Part shown: positions 32,616-42,052 of the stretch, piece after piece | Layout: each line of letters begins with the position of its first letter | How positions within the stretch are numbered: the first letter of the stretch is position 1 | DNA from: Paenibacillus naphthalenovorans | GTDB lineage: Bacteria > Bacillota > Bacilli > Paenibacillales > NBRC-103111 | Assembly: GCF_900099895.1 (NCBI RefSeq) | Contig: NZ_FNDY01000006.1 | Span: 1 to 64,000, forward strand | Length of the DNA stretch: 64,000 nucleotides | Direction of reading: 5' to 3' | Translations under genes and position numbers: made by a program | The notes under the pieces: generated by a model | Seen by the model: only the letters and a program-made list of their open reading frames with translations | Database searches by the model: none | Told to the model about the DNA's origin: nothing

Positions 32616-34928
32616 ATGAAATCACTGCAGGAGCAGGAGCGGCATCGTAATTTTTGGGACGGCGTCCAGCGGGCGTACATCCCGATCGACCCCTTGCAAG
32701 TCCCCCCTTCAGTAAGCCTTCACAACGAATATGATGAAGAGATTGATCCGATTACGTATGAAGTGGTTCGTCATAATCTTTGGAATGTCAATTTGGAACA
32801 AGGCAAGATTGTGGAAAATTTGGCGGTATCTCCGATCACTTTGGAAACTAGGGACTTCCAAACCGCCATTTTTACCGAGGATGCAGAAATTCTTTTTTTC
32901 GGCCCTTATCTTCAATATTTCGGTGGTATGCTGGATATCATGATCAAGTATGTCATAGAGAAACGGGGGGAAGAACCGGGCATTCATGACGGGGATGTGT
33001 TTTTGCAAAACGATCCATGGGTCGGCACAGCGCATCAACCGGATGTAGGTATATTTGCTCCTGTATTCTGGGAAGGTCAGATCTTCTGCTGGGTTGCCAA
33101 CTGCCTGCACCAAAATGACGTGGGAGGAACGACTCCGGGAAGTTTTTGTCCGAACGCTCAAGACATTTACTTTGACCCGCCGGTATTTCCGCCAGTCAGA
33201 ATTGTGAAAGAAGGCAAGCTGGATACTGAAATTGAAGCGGCCTTCAGACGGCAATCCCGCACTCCGGCAAATGTAGCATTGGACTTGCGGGCAGCAATCG
33301 CCGCCTGCCATGCGTCACGTGCAAGAATCCTGGGTCTGATTAAAAAGTATGGACCCAAGACAGTGAAGGGCGTCATGAAAAAGGTGCTGAATACAAGTGA
33401 AAAGGCGCTGCTCGATCGTCTTTCGACCATACCGGATGGAACGTGGAGAGAGCGTGCCTATCAGGAAGTGGCGGTTACAGGGGATCGCGGTGTGTACCGG
33501 ATCGAACTGTCGATTTCGAAGAAAGGTAACACATTGACCGTTAAAAATGAAGGAACCGACGGGCAAGCGGGTGCGATTAATCTGCCGTTTGCCGCCTGGC
33601 GAGGTGCCATTCTCTCGGCTTTCAACGTGATTTTATTGGCCGACCAAATGGGGGCCGGCGGCGGAGGAGCGGCCCGACACTGCGAGTTTATACCTACCAC
33701 CGGCACAATGACTTGTCCTGACTATGGAGTCGCGGTAAGCCCGGCGGGCATTTACGCAACGGAGCTTGGGATAGCGATGGCGAACTCGGTTGTAACCAAA
33801 ATGCTGCTGTCGTCCAGCGATCCGGAGCTTCATAAACTGGCTTTGAGTACCACAAACGGCCAATGGCAAATCCAAATACATGCAGGAACAAACCAGCGCG
33901 GAGAGTATTATGTCGGACCGATGCTGGATACGATGATCGGCAGCAGTGGAGCCACTCCATACCGTGACGGTTCATTCGCGGACGGACAATGGTGGATTCC
34001 TGAAGGCCAAGGGCCCAATGTTGAAGGCTATGAACGCGATTGGCCGATTTTATATCTCTACCGCAAGGAACATCAGGATTCGGCCGGAGCAGGAAAATTT
34101 CGCGGTGGCAATGGCGGTATCCTCGCTTATATGCCGCACAAAGGCCAGGTCGGTCTGGGCGTGTACACTGCCGAAGGCATTCCCAAAACCTCCGGCATTT
34201 TGGGAGGATCTCCGGGGACTCGCGGTGAGACGGTATTAATAAAATCGTCAAACATTAAGGAAATTCTTCAATCGGGCCGTCTCATCGACAAGGTGGATGA
34301 ACTCACTGGCGAGCGGCCTTCGTTAACGGGAAAAGGACCTGCTCTGGCACTCGGCGACTCGGATGTTCTGGAATGGAACTGGGGCTCTTGCGCCGGTTAT
34401 GGTGACCCTTTACTTCGCGATCCTGAGCGTGTGCGGCAGGATGTGCTGGCTGGTACTACATCCATCTCTTTTGCCGAAACGGTATATGGCGTTATTTTCA
34501 CCGAGGACATAACGGTCGATGAGATAAGCACGGAGCGGCGTCGGCTGCAAAACCGGAAGAAGCGCCTTGAAGACGCCGGAGCTCCAGTCTCCGCCCATTT
34601 GGAGTTCAAGCTTCAGGAATTTCATGTTCCACAAGGCATGTTGACATTAGGCGATAACTTTTGGTTCAACAAAAAAAATGGCGCCACGGAAATTTGCTGC
34701 TCCCATTGCGGGGAAGTGCTCGCAGCCGGCGATCAGAATTACAAGTCCCGTGTCCCGGTTCGCAAAAGCGATGTGGGAAAGATTGGTCTAAAAAGCGTCG
34801 ATGTAAAGCGCTTCGTCGATGCGCAAGTTTGGTATCATGAATACTTCTGCCCGACCTGTGCCACGCTTCTCTCAACAGAAGTCGTTCGAGAGGGAGATGA
34901 ACCTCTACACGAATTTTTACTAAGTTAG
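32616..34928 (+). CDS. HyuB-type subunit fused to an acetone-carboxylase-gamma-like zinc domain
   Basis: A 770-residue protein. Residues ~40-560 are the HyuB/acetone carboxylase alpha domain (DPITYEVVRHNLWNVNLEQG, DVFLQNDPWVGTAHQPDVG, HQNDVGG, MGAGGGGAARH). The last ~120 residues form an extra domain with two Cys pairs, CSHCGEVL and CPTCATLLSTEV. This is the pattern of the small gamma subunit (AcxC) of acetone carboxylase. Plain hydantoinase B proteins lack it. I therefore read the HyuA/HyuB pair as an ATP-dependent carboxylase of a ketone or related compound, though a hydrolase is not excluded. Metal: zinc or manganese, inferred. Confidence 0.82.
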   Translation: MKSLQEQERHRNFWDGVQRAYIPIDPLQVPPSVSLHNEYDEEIDPITYEVVRHNLWNVNLEQGKIVENLAVSPITLETRDFQTAIFTEDAEILFFGPYLQYFGGMLDIMIKYVIEKRGEEPGIHDGDVFLQNDPWVGTAHQPDVGIFAPVFWEGQIFCWVANCLHQNDVGGTTPGSFCPNAQDIYFDPPVFPPVRIVKEGKLDTEIEAAFRRQSRTPANVALDLRAAIAACHASRARILGLIKKYGPKTVKGVMKKVLNTSEKALLDRLSTIPDGTWRERAYQEVAVTGDRGVYRIELSISKKGNTLTVKNEGTDGQAGAINLPFAAWRGAILSAFNVILLADQMGAGGGGAARHCEFIPTTGTMTCPDYGVAVSPAGIYATELGIAMANSVVTKMLLSSSDPELHKLALSTTNGQWQIQIHAGTNQRGEYYVGPMLDTMIGSSGATPYRDGSFADGQWWIPEGQGPNVEGYERDWPILYLYRKEHQDSAGAGKFRGGNGGILAYMPHKGQVGLGVYTAEGIPKTSGILGGSPGTRGETVLIKSSNIKEILQSGRLIDKVDELTGERPSLTGKGPALALGDSDVLEWNWGSCAGYGDPLLRDPERVRQDVLAGTTSISFAETVYGVIFTEDITVDEISTERRRLQNRKKRLEDAGAPVSAHLEFKLQEFHVPQGMLTLGDNFWFNKKNGATEICCSHCGEVLAAGDQNYKSRVPVRKSDVGKIGLKSVDVKRFVDAQVWYHEYFCPTCATLLSTEVVREGDEPLHEFLLS

Positions 34929-35098
34929 TGTGCCTGATTCCGTCTTCCCGGCAGGGGGATACTTGCCGGGAAGGATATAGTTGCAAGCAGATCAATCGAC
35001 ATGCCATCCGAACGATATTGATTGTGTGCAGTGTTGTGCGCACCATACAGCCTGATCCGGTCTTATTCATTTTTTGTAAAATGGGGGGGAATCGTGAA

Positions 35099-36370
35099 AT
35101 GAAGAAGAACATGAACACATGGAGAACATGGTTGAGTCTGTTGCTTGCGTTCGCTATGTTGGTTGCTGCCGCATGTGCCAATTCAACCGACGTTGAACCG
35201 CAAAAAAGCGCATCCGACGGGATAATATCAGGCGGAGCAAGCGGAGGTACAATCAAAATCGGTATGACTTCTGCATTGACCGGACCTTATAACGAATATG
35301 GGGAGGGGAATAAACGGGGGGTCGAATTGGCCATTGAAAAGTGGAACCGGGAAGGCGGGATTCATGGAAAAAAGATCGAACTTATCGCTTTGGACGACCA
35401 GCTTGTTCCCGATAAGGCGGCAAACAACATGCAGCAGCTTCTTGACGATAAAAGCATTGTCGCGATCATCGGCCCTGCCGGCAGCGGTCCGGCATTAGCT
35501 ACCGTACCTTTAACGGAAGTTTACGGAATCATTCAAATTAACCCCGTGGCCCAGACGACCGACGTTACGTATCCTAACGGTGTAAATAACCCGCCGAGAA
35601 AAACGGTTTTTTCCTTCGCGCTGCAAAACGATGTGGAAACGGAAGTGCTCGCTACATTCGCGGGAGAGCAGTGGAAAAAGATCGGTCTCATTCACGAAAG
35701 TACGGCATACGGCAAATCCGGTATGGAATTGGTAGAGAACATATTGAAGGAGAAATACAACATCGTTCCGGTCGGACGTGAACAATACAACCAGAAAGCG
35801 CCGGATATGACGGCCCAATTGGCCAAACTGAAAAAGGAGGGAGCGGAGGTCATCGTCTGCGTCGGTTTAGGCGCCGATCTCGCCAACATTCGTAAGGGAA
35901 TGAGCCGTCTGGACATGAATGTACCTCTCGTTGCGACGAATGGCGCCCTTTCCAACCCGTATAAAGAAGGCGCGGGCGATCTGGTCGTCGGCACGATAGG
36001 TACGATGATCAAAGCGTTCGGTGAAAACCCATTGTCCGCTCCGGCCAAGGAATTTGCCGACGCCTATATGAAAAAATACGGGAAAGACCGGTATTGGGGA
36101 GATGGAGATACGCCCCAGTTGTTCATGTCTTTGAACGTCACCAATGCCTACGATGGAGCCATTGTGCTGTTTGAAGCGATGAAAAAAGCCGACAGCACGA
36201 AGACACCCGATATTATTGCGGCTTTGGAATCCATGAAAGACTACCAAGGGGTAAATGCCATTTATACGTTTAGCGACAAGAAGCATCACGCTATTGGCAC
36301 TGACGGTCTTGGATTATTCCAGTATGTAAAAAATGGAGACGACATCCAAATGGTCCCTTATCAGCAATAA
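35099..36370 (+). CDS. Branched-chain-amino-acid-type substrate-binding lipoprotein
   Basis: A 423-residue LivJ-like binder. The start ATG 35099 follows a GGGGGGG run. The signal peptide ends in a lipobox-like AAAC near residue 27. The mature core reads IKIGMTSALTGPYNEYGEGN, GVELAIEKWNREGGIHGKKI and LIHESTAYGKSGMELVE. Many such binders in catabolic clusters carry aromatic acids, ketones or amides rather than Leu/Ile/Val. It starts a complete binder-permease-permease/ATPase-ATPase set between the carboxylase-like genes and two dehydrogenases, so it probably imports the substrate of this pathway. Confidence 0.9.
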   Translation: MKKNMNTWRTWLSLLLAFAMLVAAACANSTDVEPQKSASDGIISGGASGGTIKIGMTSALTGPYNEYGEGNKRGVELAIEKWNREGGIHGKKIELIALDDQLVPDKAANNMQQLLDDKSIVAIIGPAGSGPALATVPLTEVYGIIQINPVAQTTDVTYPNGVNNPPRKTVFSFALQNDVETEVLATFAGEQWKKIGLIHESTAYGKSGMELVENILKEKYNIVPVGREQYNQKAPDMTAQLAKLKKEGAEVIVCVGLGADLANIRKGMSRLDMNVPLVATNGALSNPYKEGAGDLVVGTIGTMIKAFGENPLSAPAKEFADAYMKKYGKDRYWGDGDTPQLFMSLNVTNAYDGAIVLFEAMKKADSTKTPDIIAALESMKDYQGVNAIYTFSDKKHHAIGTDGLGLFQYVKNGDDIQMVPYQQ

Positions 36371-36432
36371 AATGCGGGAGGGTCGACATTTGGCGGTTTA
36401 CCCTCCGCATCTATCTTTGAGGAGGAAACAGG

Positions 36433-37326
36433 ATGGGGAATATTCAATTTTTGCTTGAATTAATTTTTGCCGGCGTCTGTGTAGGCTCCGTTTATTCCCT
36501 CGTAGCTCACGGGTTCAACATGACATTTTGGTCCAGCAAGGTTCTCAACTTCGGTCATGGGCCGTTTATTATGTTCTGTTCCATGCTCATTCTATCATTT
36601 CTTAATATGGGAATTTCCTGGGCAGTCGCCATTGTGCTTGGACTCATTTGCATTTCATTGCTGGGAATGATACTGGAGAGGGTATCGATTCGTCCCTTAA
36701 TCAAATATCCTTCCAGTATGGGATGGATCGTGTCCACCCTGGGGATCGGACTGTTTTTGCAGGCTCTGGCATCGAAAATCTGGGGATCACAGGCGATAGC
36801 GTATCCTGCATTTCTGTTCACAAGCACGGATTACGTTTCGCTGTTCAGCGTCAAGTTGTCATCCCAATACCTGCTCGTCTTGTTCGCTGCGCTGTTTATC
36901 ATGCTGTTCATGGAAATGGTCATGCACAAGACGATATGGGGGAAAGCAATGAAAGCAGTCTCTTACGATCCGACATTAGCCCGCATTATGGGAATAAAAT
37001 CCAAGCTCGTCATTACGTATTCCTTTATTTTGAGTGCGATTTTGGCTGGTATCGCCGGCTTCCTGATCGCACCGATCTACGGGACGGTCAGCCCTGACTT
37101 CGGGATGAACATTATGGTGCTTGGCTTTGTCGCGACCGTACTTGGCGGGGTGGGAAGCTCGAAAGGCGCTTTAACAGGCGGCATTCTGGTCGGCGTTATT
37201 GAAAAGCTGGTTGGCGGGTATCTGTCCAGTTCCGCGGAGCACGGGGTTGCCTTTGCTATTTTGATCCTCATTCTCGCGATAAAGCCCGAAGGCTTGTTCG
37301 GGTCCAGGGCGGTGTTGAAAGTATGA
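36433..37326 (+). CDS. livH: LivH-type permease
   Basis: A 297-residue permease of the branched-chain amino acid importer family with eight or so hydrophobic segments and the typical features NFGHGPFIMFCSMLILSFL and MGIKSKLVITYSFILSAILA. The gene follows the binder gene by 62 bases with GAGGAGG before the ATG and overlaps the LivM-LivG fusion gene by 4 bases. It forms half of the membrane channel. Substrate specificity lies in the binder and is not readable here. Confidence 0.92.
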   Translation: MGNIQFLLELIFAGVCVGSVYSLVAHGFNMTFWSSKVLNFGHGPFIMFCSMLILSFLNMGISWAVAIVLGLICISLLGMILERVSIRPLIKYPSSMGWIVSTLGIGLFLQALASKIWGSQAIAYPAFLFTSTDYVSLFSVKLSSQYLLVLFAALFIMLFMEMVMHKTIWGKAMKAVSYDPTLARIMGIKSKLVITYSFILSAILAGIAGFLIAPIYGTVSPDFGMNIMVLGFVATVLGGVGSSKGALTGGILVGVIEKLVGGYLSSSAEHGVAFAILILILAIKPEGLFGSRAVLKV

Positions 37327-39152
37327 CGACAATGAGCATGCAAAAAGGCGTTCAGCCTGTATTGACGATCATCCTTGTTCTGCTGGCTGCCGCAGCTCCA
37401 TTGTTGATGTCACCTTCTAATGTGCAGCTGTTTATTTTTTGGGGAATCAATATTTTGTTAGCGCAAAGTATTAACCTGCTGAGCGGTCTCGGCGGTCAAA
37501 TCTCTCTCGGCCATGCGGCGTTTTATGCGATAGGCGCTTATGTTTCCGCCATATTTATGGTACGTTTCGGTTTTCCTCTGTATATTACGATTTTACTGTC
37601 GGCTGTTGTCAACGCATTGGTAGGCTTTCTTGTATCATTTCCGGCTGGAAGAGTCAGAGAATTTTACTTGGCGATGATGACCTTGGGCTTCGGTTTCGTG
37701 ATCGAGGAGATCATCAAAGAATGGTCCAGCGTCACCGGCGGGGTTATGGGATTAAGCGGAATCCCTTCACCCAAGCTGGGCACCATGCATTTGTTCGGCA
37801 TACAATTGAATCTGCTCCACTATTATTGGATCGTATTTCTGGTTGTCGTGTTGATGGTGTGGATGCTGCGGAATTTCGTCCAGTCGTACTACGGCCGTTC
37901 CTTTCTGGCTATTCACCGGAGCGAACTCTCCGCATCCAGTATCGGCATCTCTCCGGGCCGGGTCAAGCAGCTCGCCTATACGATGAGCGCTTGCCTGGCG
38001 GGTATTGCCGGTGCGCTGTATGCGCATCTGATGGCTTACATCGGGGCGAATTCTTTCGGCATGATGCAATCGATTGAAATTCTGGTTATGGGCATACTTG
38101 GCGGATTCGGAACCATTATCGGTCCCATACTCGGCGCCGGATTTTTAACTTTTATTGCAAACAAGCTGCAGTTTATTAAAGATTATCAGCTGATGATTTA
38201 TTCGCTTCTTCTCGTCATTTCCTTTCTGTTTATCCCCAGAGGCTTTGCCGGCTTATTGGGGATCCGTACGGCACTTAGCAAGGAGAAACGTCTCCAAAAG
38301 GTAAAGCCGATTTCTGAGGTTTCTGAGGTTAAGCCTGTGCGCATTCCCGGGAGGGAGGCACGCACGCTTTCCTACGGCCCTCATCACAAAGTGTTAAAGG
38401 TGGAAGGCGTGATCAAGGATTTTGGCGGACTTCGCGCGCTGCAGCATGTGAGCCTGGAGCTGGGGCAAGGTACCATTCTGGGCTTGGTAGGTCCTAACGG
38501 TTCGGGGAAAAGCACATTGGTCAACGTGATCAGCGGCGTTTACCCGGTGACTGAAGGCAAAATCAGTTTCGGCAAAACGGAAATTACCCATATGCCCACG
38601 CATGCCATTGCCGGTCAGGGCATTATTCGAACCTTTCAGGATCCGCACAATGTCGGCAATATGACGGTCAAGGAAAATCTGCTGTTAGGCAGACATCAAA
38701 AATACCGATCCGGCATTGTGTCCTGCGTTCTCAATTTGAAAAGCTCTCTGCTTGAAGAACAGGAAAATCTGGTCAAAGTTCATGAAATGGTGGAGCTCTG
38801 TTCATTGGCGCAGTACTCGGAAGAAATGGTTGAAAATTTACCGTACGGCGTGCAGCGAATGGTAGAAGTGGCCAGAGCGATTCTGGCTGAACCTGAACTG
38901 CTGCTTCTGGATGAACCGGCAGCGGGATTGTCCGAGCATGAAATGCAGGAATTAAGCAAGCTTATCCGGTATGTCAAGTCGCGGGGGATCCCGGTCATCC
39001 TCATTGATCATCATATGGAATTTCTAATGGGTCTTATCGATGAGGTGATCGTATTGGATTCCGGTAAAATGATCTATTCGGGCGATGCGCAGGGCATGCA
39101 AACGAATCAACAGGTGATTGAAGCCTATTTGGGGGTTGCGAATCATGCTTAG
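37323..39152 (+). CDS. LivM-LivG fusion: permease plus ATPase in one chain
   Basis: A 609-residue fusion. Residues ~1-310 are the LivM permease (INLLSGLGGQISLGHAAFYA, MTLGFGFVIEEIIKEW, ending in FIPRGFAGLLGI). A ~45-residue charged linker follows. From about 355 comes the LivG ATPase with Walker A GPNGSGKST, signature-like LPYGVQRMVEVARAI and Walker B LLLLDEPAAGLS. The separate subunits are the common arrangement, but natural fusions occur. The start overlaps livH by 4 bases, and the stop overlaps the LivF gene by 8 bases, so stoichiometry is fixed at 1:1. Confidence 0.92.
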   Translation: MTTMSMQKGVQPVLTIILVLLAAAAPLLMSPSNVQLFIFWGINILLAQSINLLSGLGGQISLGHAAFYAIGAYVSAIFMVRFGFPLYITILLSAVVNALVGFLVSFPAGRVREFYLAMMTLGFGFVIEEIIKEWSSVTGGVMGLSGIPSPKLGTMHLFGIQLNLLHYYWIVFLVVVLMVWMLRNFVQSYYGRSFLAIHRSELSASSIGISPGRVKQLAYTMSACLAGIAGALYAHLMAYIGANSFGMMQSIEILVMGILGGFGTIIGPILGAGFLTFIANKLQFIKDYQLMIYSLLLVISFLFIPRGFAGLLGIRTALSKEKRLQKVKPISEVSEVKPVRIPGREARTLSYGPHHKVLKVEGVIKDFGGLRALQHVSLELGQGTILGLVGPNGSGKSTLVNVISGVYPVTEGKISFGKTEITHMPTHAIAGQGIIRTFQDPHNVGNMTVKENLLLGRHQKYRSGIVSCVLNLKSSLLEEQENLVKVHEMVELCSLAQYSEEMVENLPYGVQRMVEVARAILAEPELLLLDEPAAGLSEHEMQELSKLIRYVKSRGIPVILIDHHMEFLMGLIDEVIVLDSGKMIYSGDAQGMQTNQQVIEAYLGVANHA

Positions 39153-39876
39153 TGTGCAGAATGTACATGTCAGTTATGGTCCAATCAAAGCCTTGAAAGG
39201 GGTTTCCCTTGACATTCGAAGCAAGGGGATTACCGCCATCATTGGCGCGAACGGTTCGGGGAAAACGACCCTGCTTCATTTCATCAGCGGGTTGGTAACG
39301 CCCGAGGAGGGGGACCTGCTGTACGAAGGAATCTCCATTGCAGCGTGGCCTACGGAAGCACGTGTCAAACAAGGCATCGCTCACGTAATGGAAGGCCGCC
39401 GTTTATTCAAGGACCAAACGGTCTACGATAATTTGCGTCTGGCCGCACATTTTCGTACACCCAGGCTTGAGAAGAAAACGATAGCCAACAAGATTGAGCA
39501 GGTGTTTCAGCGGTTTCCGATTCTGGAAAGCAAGAAGCATCAGCTGGCAGGCACGCTCAGCGGGGGACAGCAGCAGCTGTTGATTATATCGGCGGCTTTG
39601 CTTTCGGCTCCTAAATTGCTTCTGCTCGACGAGCCGTCTTTGGGTTTGGCTCCGGTAATTATCGACGAGGTATATTCCTTTTTGCAAGAGCTTAAACAGG
39701 CGGGAATGACTATATTTATTTCGGAACAGATGGCGGCTCTCGCGCTGCGCATCGCCGACTATGGCTATGTGCTGGATCGCGGCGCAATCGTGAAAAGCGG
39801 GGACAGCGCTTATTTGAAAGCTTTGCTCGCTTCCGACGATCTTTCGTCCATCTATTTGGGTAAAGGTAACCATTAG
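39145..39876 (+). CDS. livF: LivF-type ATPase
   Basis: A 243-residue ABC ATPase with Walker A GANGSGKTT, signature LSGGQQQ and Walker B LLLLDEPSLGLAP. The HVMEGRRLFKDQTVYDNLRL segment is typical of LivF. The start is ATG 39145 within the end of the fusion gene (GGGGGTTGCG upstream). It completes the importer with the ATPase half of the fusion protein. Confidence 0.93.
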   Translation: MLSVQNVHVSYGPIKALKGVSLDIRSKGITAIIGANGSGKTTLLHFISGLVTPEEGDLLYEGISIAAWPTEARVKQGIAHVMEGRRLFKDQTVYDNLRLAAHFRTPRLEKKTIANKIEQVFQRFPILESKKHQLAGTLSGGQQQLLIISAALLSAPKLLLLDEPSLGLAPVIIDEVYSFLQELKQAGMTIFISEQMAALALRIADYGYVLDRGAIVKSGDSAYLKALLASDDLSSIYLGKGNH

Positions 39877-39889
39877 AGGAGTGATGTTC

Positions 39890-41077
39890 ATGTCAAGCTG
39901 CTACCGGTTTATTCCGGTTGAGAAAGTGTTCCATGGTGCTGGCGTCATTGAAAATTTGCCTGCGGAAATCGATCGTTTAGGCGCCAGGAAAGCTGCATTG
40001 CTTACCAGTAACAGCCTGTTCGCTTCTCCGGTTATCAAACGCTTGGAACAGCTGTTGGGAAGCCGTTTGGAGGTTGTCCTCTCGGGTACCGTGCAGCACG
40101 CGCCAAGCCAGTCGATTTTCGAAATCGCTTCCAGGCTGAGGAACCGGGGTATCGACCTGTTAATCAGTTTAGGTGGCGGCACGGTCATCGACTCTGCAAA
40201 GGCCATCGCTTTAGTATTGGGAGAGGGCCTCGATGAGCCGCAGCAATTACAATCGTATTCGGTCAAATTCGAGTATCCCGATAAAATCGAAATTCCTCAA
40301 GTCAAGCAAAAATTAATACCGCACATCGCCGTTCCAACGACGTTGTCCGCAGCCGAGTTTTCCAACATTATCGGCATTACAGATGAGCACAGGAAGGTAA
40401 AGGAACTGTACATCGATGACCAATTGACGCCGAAAGTCGTATATATGGATCCGGAGCTCTGCACGCACACGCCGGCCTGGCTGTGGTCGGCCACCGGGAT
40501 GAGAGCGCTGGATCATGCCATTGAAACCGTTTATTCCAAGCAAACTCACCCCATCACCACGGCGCTCGCGCTCCAATCGATCCGGCTGCTGAGCGAATAT
40601 CTTCCGAGATGTAAAAAAGATCCAGCGGATTTGCAGGCGAAGCTGCAATGTCAAATGGCTGCCTGGATGTCGTTCTTTGGCGTGAGCAACGTGATGATGG
40701 GACTCAGCCACGGCATCGGACACCAAATAGGAGCCCATGCCAACGTTGCCCACGGCGTAACTTCTTGTATTATGCTTCCGCATGTCATGCGCTTTTCGCT
40801 GCCTTTTACCTTGGAACAACAGGCCCTGATCAGTGCCGCCATGGGCGGCGAAGTAAGCGGCAGGAGTGTGGAGGAGGCCGCCGCAATGGCTTCGCAACTG
40901 GTGACCAAACTGGTGGCTGATTTGCAGCTGCCGCTAAGGCTTCGCGATGTCCAGGTGCGCAAAGAGCAGTTTCAACCGATTGCGGAGGACGCCATGAGAG
41001 ATCTGGTCGTGGCAAGCAGCCCCCGACCTGTACAAGGAACCGGCGAGATTGTAGCTCTTCTCGAAGCCGCATGGTAG
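39890..41077 (+). CDS. Iron-containing alcohol dehydrogenase-like / maleylacetate reductase-like protein
   Basis: A 395-residue member of the Fe-ADH superfamily with the NAD motif GGGTVIDSAKA. The metal region has DHAIETVYS, GLSHGIGHQIG and ANVAHGVTSC, with the expected His residues. The overall pattern is closer to maleylacetate reductases and uncharacterised Fe-ADHs than to the enzyme at 27438. I choose ATG 39890 behind AGAGGAG, because the upstream GTG and ATG overlap that site. It lies 13 bases after livF, inside the operon, and probably interconverts an alcohol and a ketone or reduces an enoyl acid. Confidence 0.85.
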   Translation: MSSCYRFIPVEKVFHGAGVIENLPAEIDRLGARKAALLTSNSLFASPVIKRLEQLLGSRLEVVLSGTVQHAPSQSIFEIASRLRNRGIDLLISLGGGTVIDSAKAIALVLGEGLDEPQQLQSYSVKFEYPDKIEIPQVKQKLIPHIAVPTTLSAAEFSNIIGITDEHRKVKELYIDDQLTPKVVYMDPELCTHTPAWLWSATGMRALDHAIETVYSKQTHPITTALALQSIRLLSEYLPRCKKDPADLQAKLQCQMAAWMSFFGVSNVMMGLSHGIGHQIGAHANVAHGVTSCIMLPHVMRFSLPFTLEQQALISAAMGGEVSGRSVEEAAAMASQLVTKLVADLQLPLRLRDVQVRKEQFQPIAEDAMRDLVVASSPRPVQGTGEIVALLEAAW

Positions 41078-41111
41078 GGAAGCGCAATTCATGATAAGAG
41101 GTGAGAGACGA

Positions 41112-41912
41112 ATGCGGGGAAGACTGGCGGGGAAAGTGGCGCTTATTACCGGTGCCTCGAGAGGTCTTGGAGCGCTGGAAGCCGTTATGTTCGCCAAAGA
41201 AGGAGCGCAGGCCGTTATCGTGTCCGATGTCAGCAGGCCGGCTTTGCAGGAAACGGTGAAGGCGGTGGAAGAATTGGGCGGAGCGGCGGCTGTTATTCCG
41301 CTTGAACTGAATGTCACCCTTGAAGAAGATTGGATTCAGGCTGCAATCTCGATCGAGAAACGGTTTGGGAAACTGGACATTTTAGTCAACAACGCGGGAA
41401 TTACCAAAAGGGAACGGTTTGTCGACTGCTCTTTGGCCGATTGGAATCAGGTGATTGCCGTTAACCAGACCGGCGTATTTCTTGGGATGAAATATAGTGC
41501 GCCGCTGCTCCGAAAGTCAGGCCGCGGGTCGATTATTAATATGTCGTCGATCGCCGGAGTGACCGGTTATTTTGCAGCTCCCTATACCGCGAGTAAATGG
41601 GCGGTGAGAGGCATGACCAAGGCCGCTGCGCAGGAATTTGGCGGTTGGGGAATCAGGGTGAATTCGGTTAATCCCGGCTTCATCTGGACGCCGCTTACGT
41701 TACCGGCCAAGCCAATGGTAGAGGCTTTTAACAAAGTGAACGCCCTCGAACGGGCGGGTGAGCCGGAGGAAGTCGCCCAGGCCGTTATTTTTCTCGCTTC
41801 CGACGAATCCTCCTACATGACCGGAGGGGAAATAACGCTCGACGGGGGAATGACGGCAGGCGGCGAAATTCGGCTGATCGCCAAGGAACTCGGCATTTAT
41901 CGTGATGAGTAA
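41112..41912 (+). CDS. Short-chain dehydrogenase/reductase
   Basis: A 266-residue classical SDR with cofactor motif TGASRGLG, NNAG structural motif, catalytic Ser in INMSSIAG and YTASK (YxxxK). It ends with the usual SSYMTGGEITLDGG motif. The start at 41112 follows AGAGGTGAGAG. Acetophenone-type pathways begin with an SDR that oxidises a secondary alcohol to a ketone. A comparable step here is possible but inferred. It is the last gene before the TetR-type operator region. Confidence 0.92.
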   Translation: MRGRLAGKVALITGASRGLGALEAVMFAKEGAQAVIVSDVSRPALQETVKAVEELGGAAAVIPLELNVTLEEDWIQAAISIEKRFGKLDILVNNAGITKRERFVDCSLADWNQVIAVNQTGVFLGMKYSAPLLRKSGRGSIINMSSIAGVTGYFAAPYTASKWAVRGMTKAAAQEFGGWGIRVNSVNPGFIWTPLTLPAKPMVEAFNKVNALERAGEPEEVAQAVIFLASDESSYMTGGEITLDGGMTAGGEIRLIAKELGIYRDE

Positions 41913-41973
41913 TCCGTCCTGCCGCTGAACGTTCAGCGTCTCCCTTCCAAGCAGCAAAGAAATGAACCAGGTA

Positions 41974-42037
41974 TTGCCAAAATACCATCCGGTCGGTATA
42001 ATTATCATAAGGTTAATAAATACCGACTGATCGGTAT
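41974..42037 (+). promoter_or_regulatory. Promoter with two TetR-type operators (copies C and D)
   Basis: TTGCCA (41974-41979) and TATAAT (41997-42002) are 17 bases apart. Palindrome ATACCATCCGGTCGGTAT (41982-41999) fills the spacer, and ATACCGACTGATCGGTAT (42020-42037) lies just after the start of transcription. This is a textbook repressor arrangement for the operon that encodes the TetR protein itself. Confidence 0.75.
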
Positions 42038-42052
42038 GTTTCTTGGGGGAAG

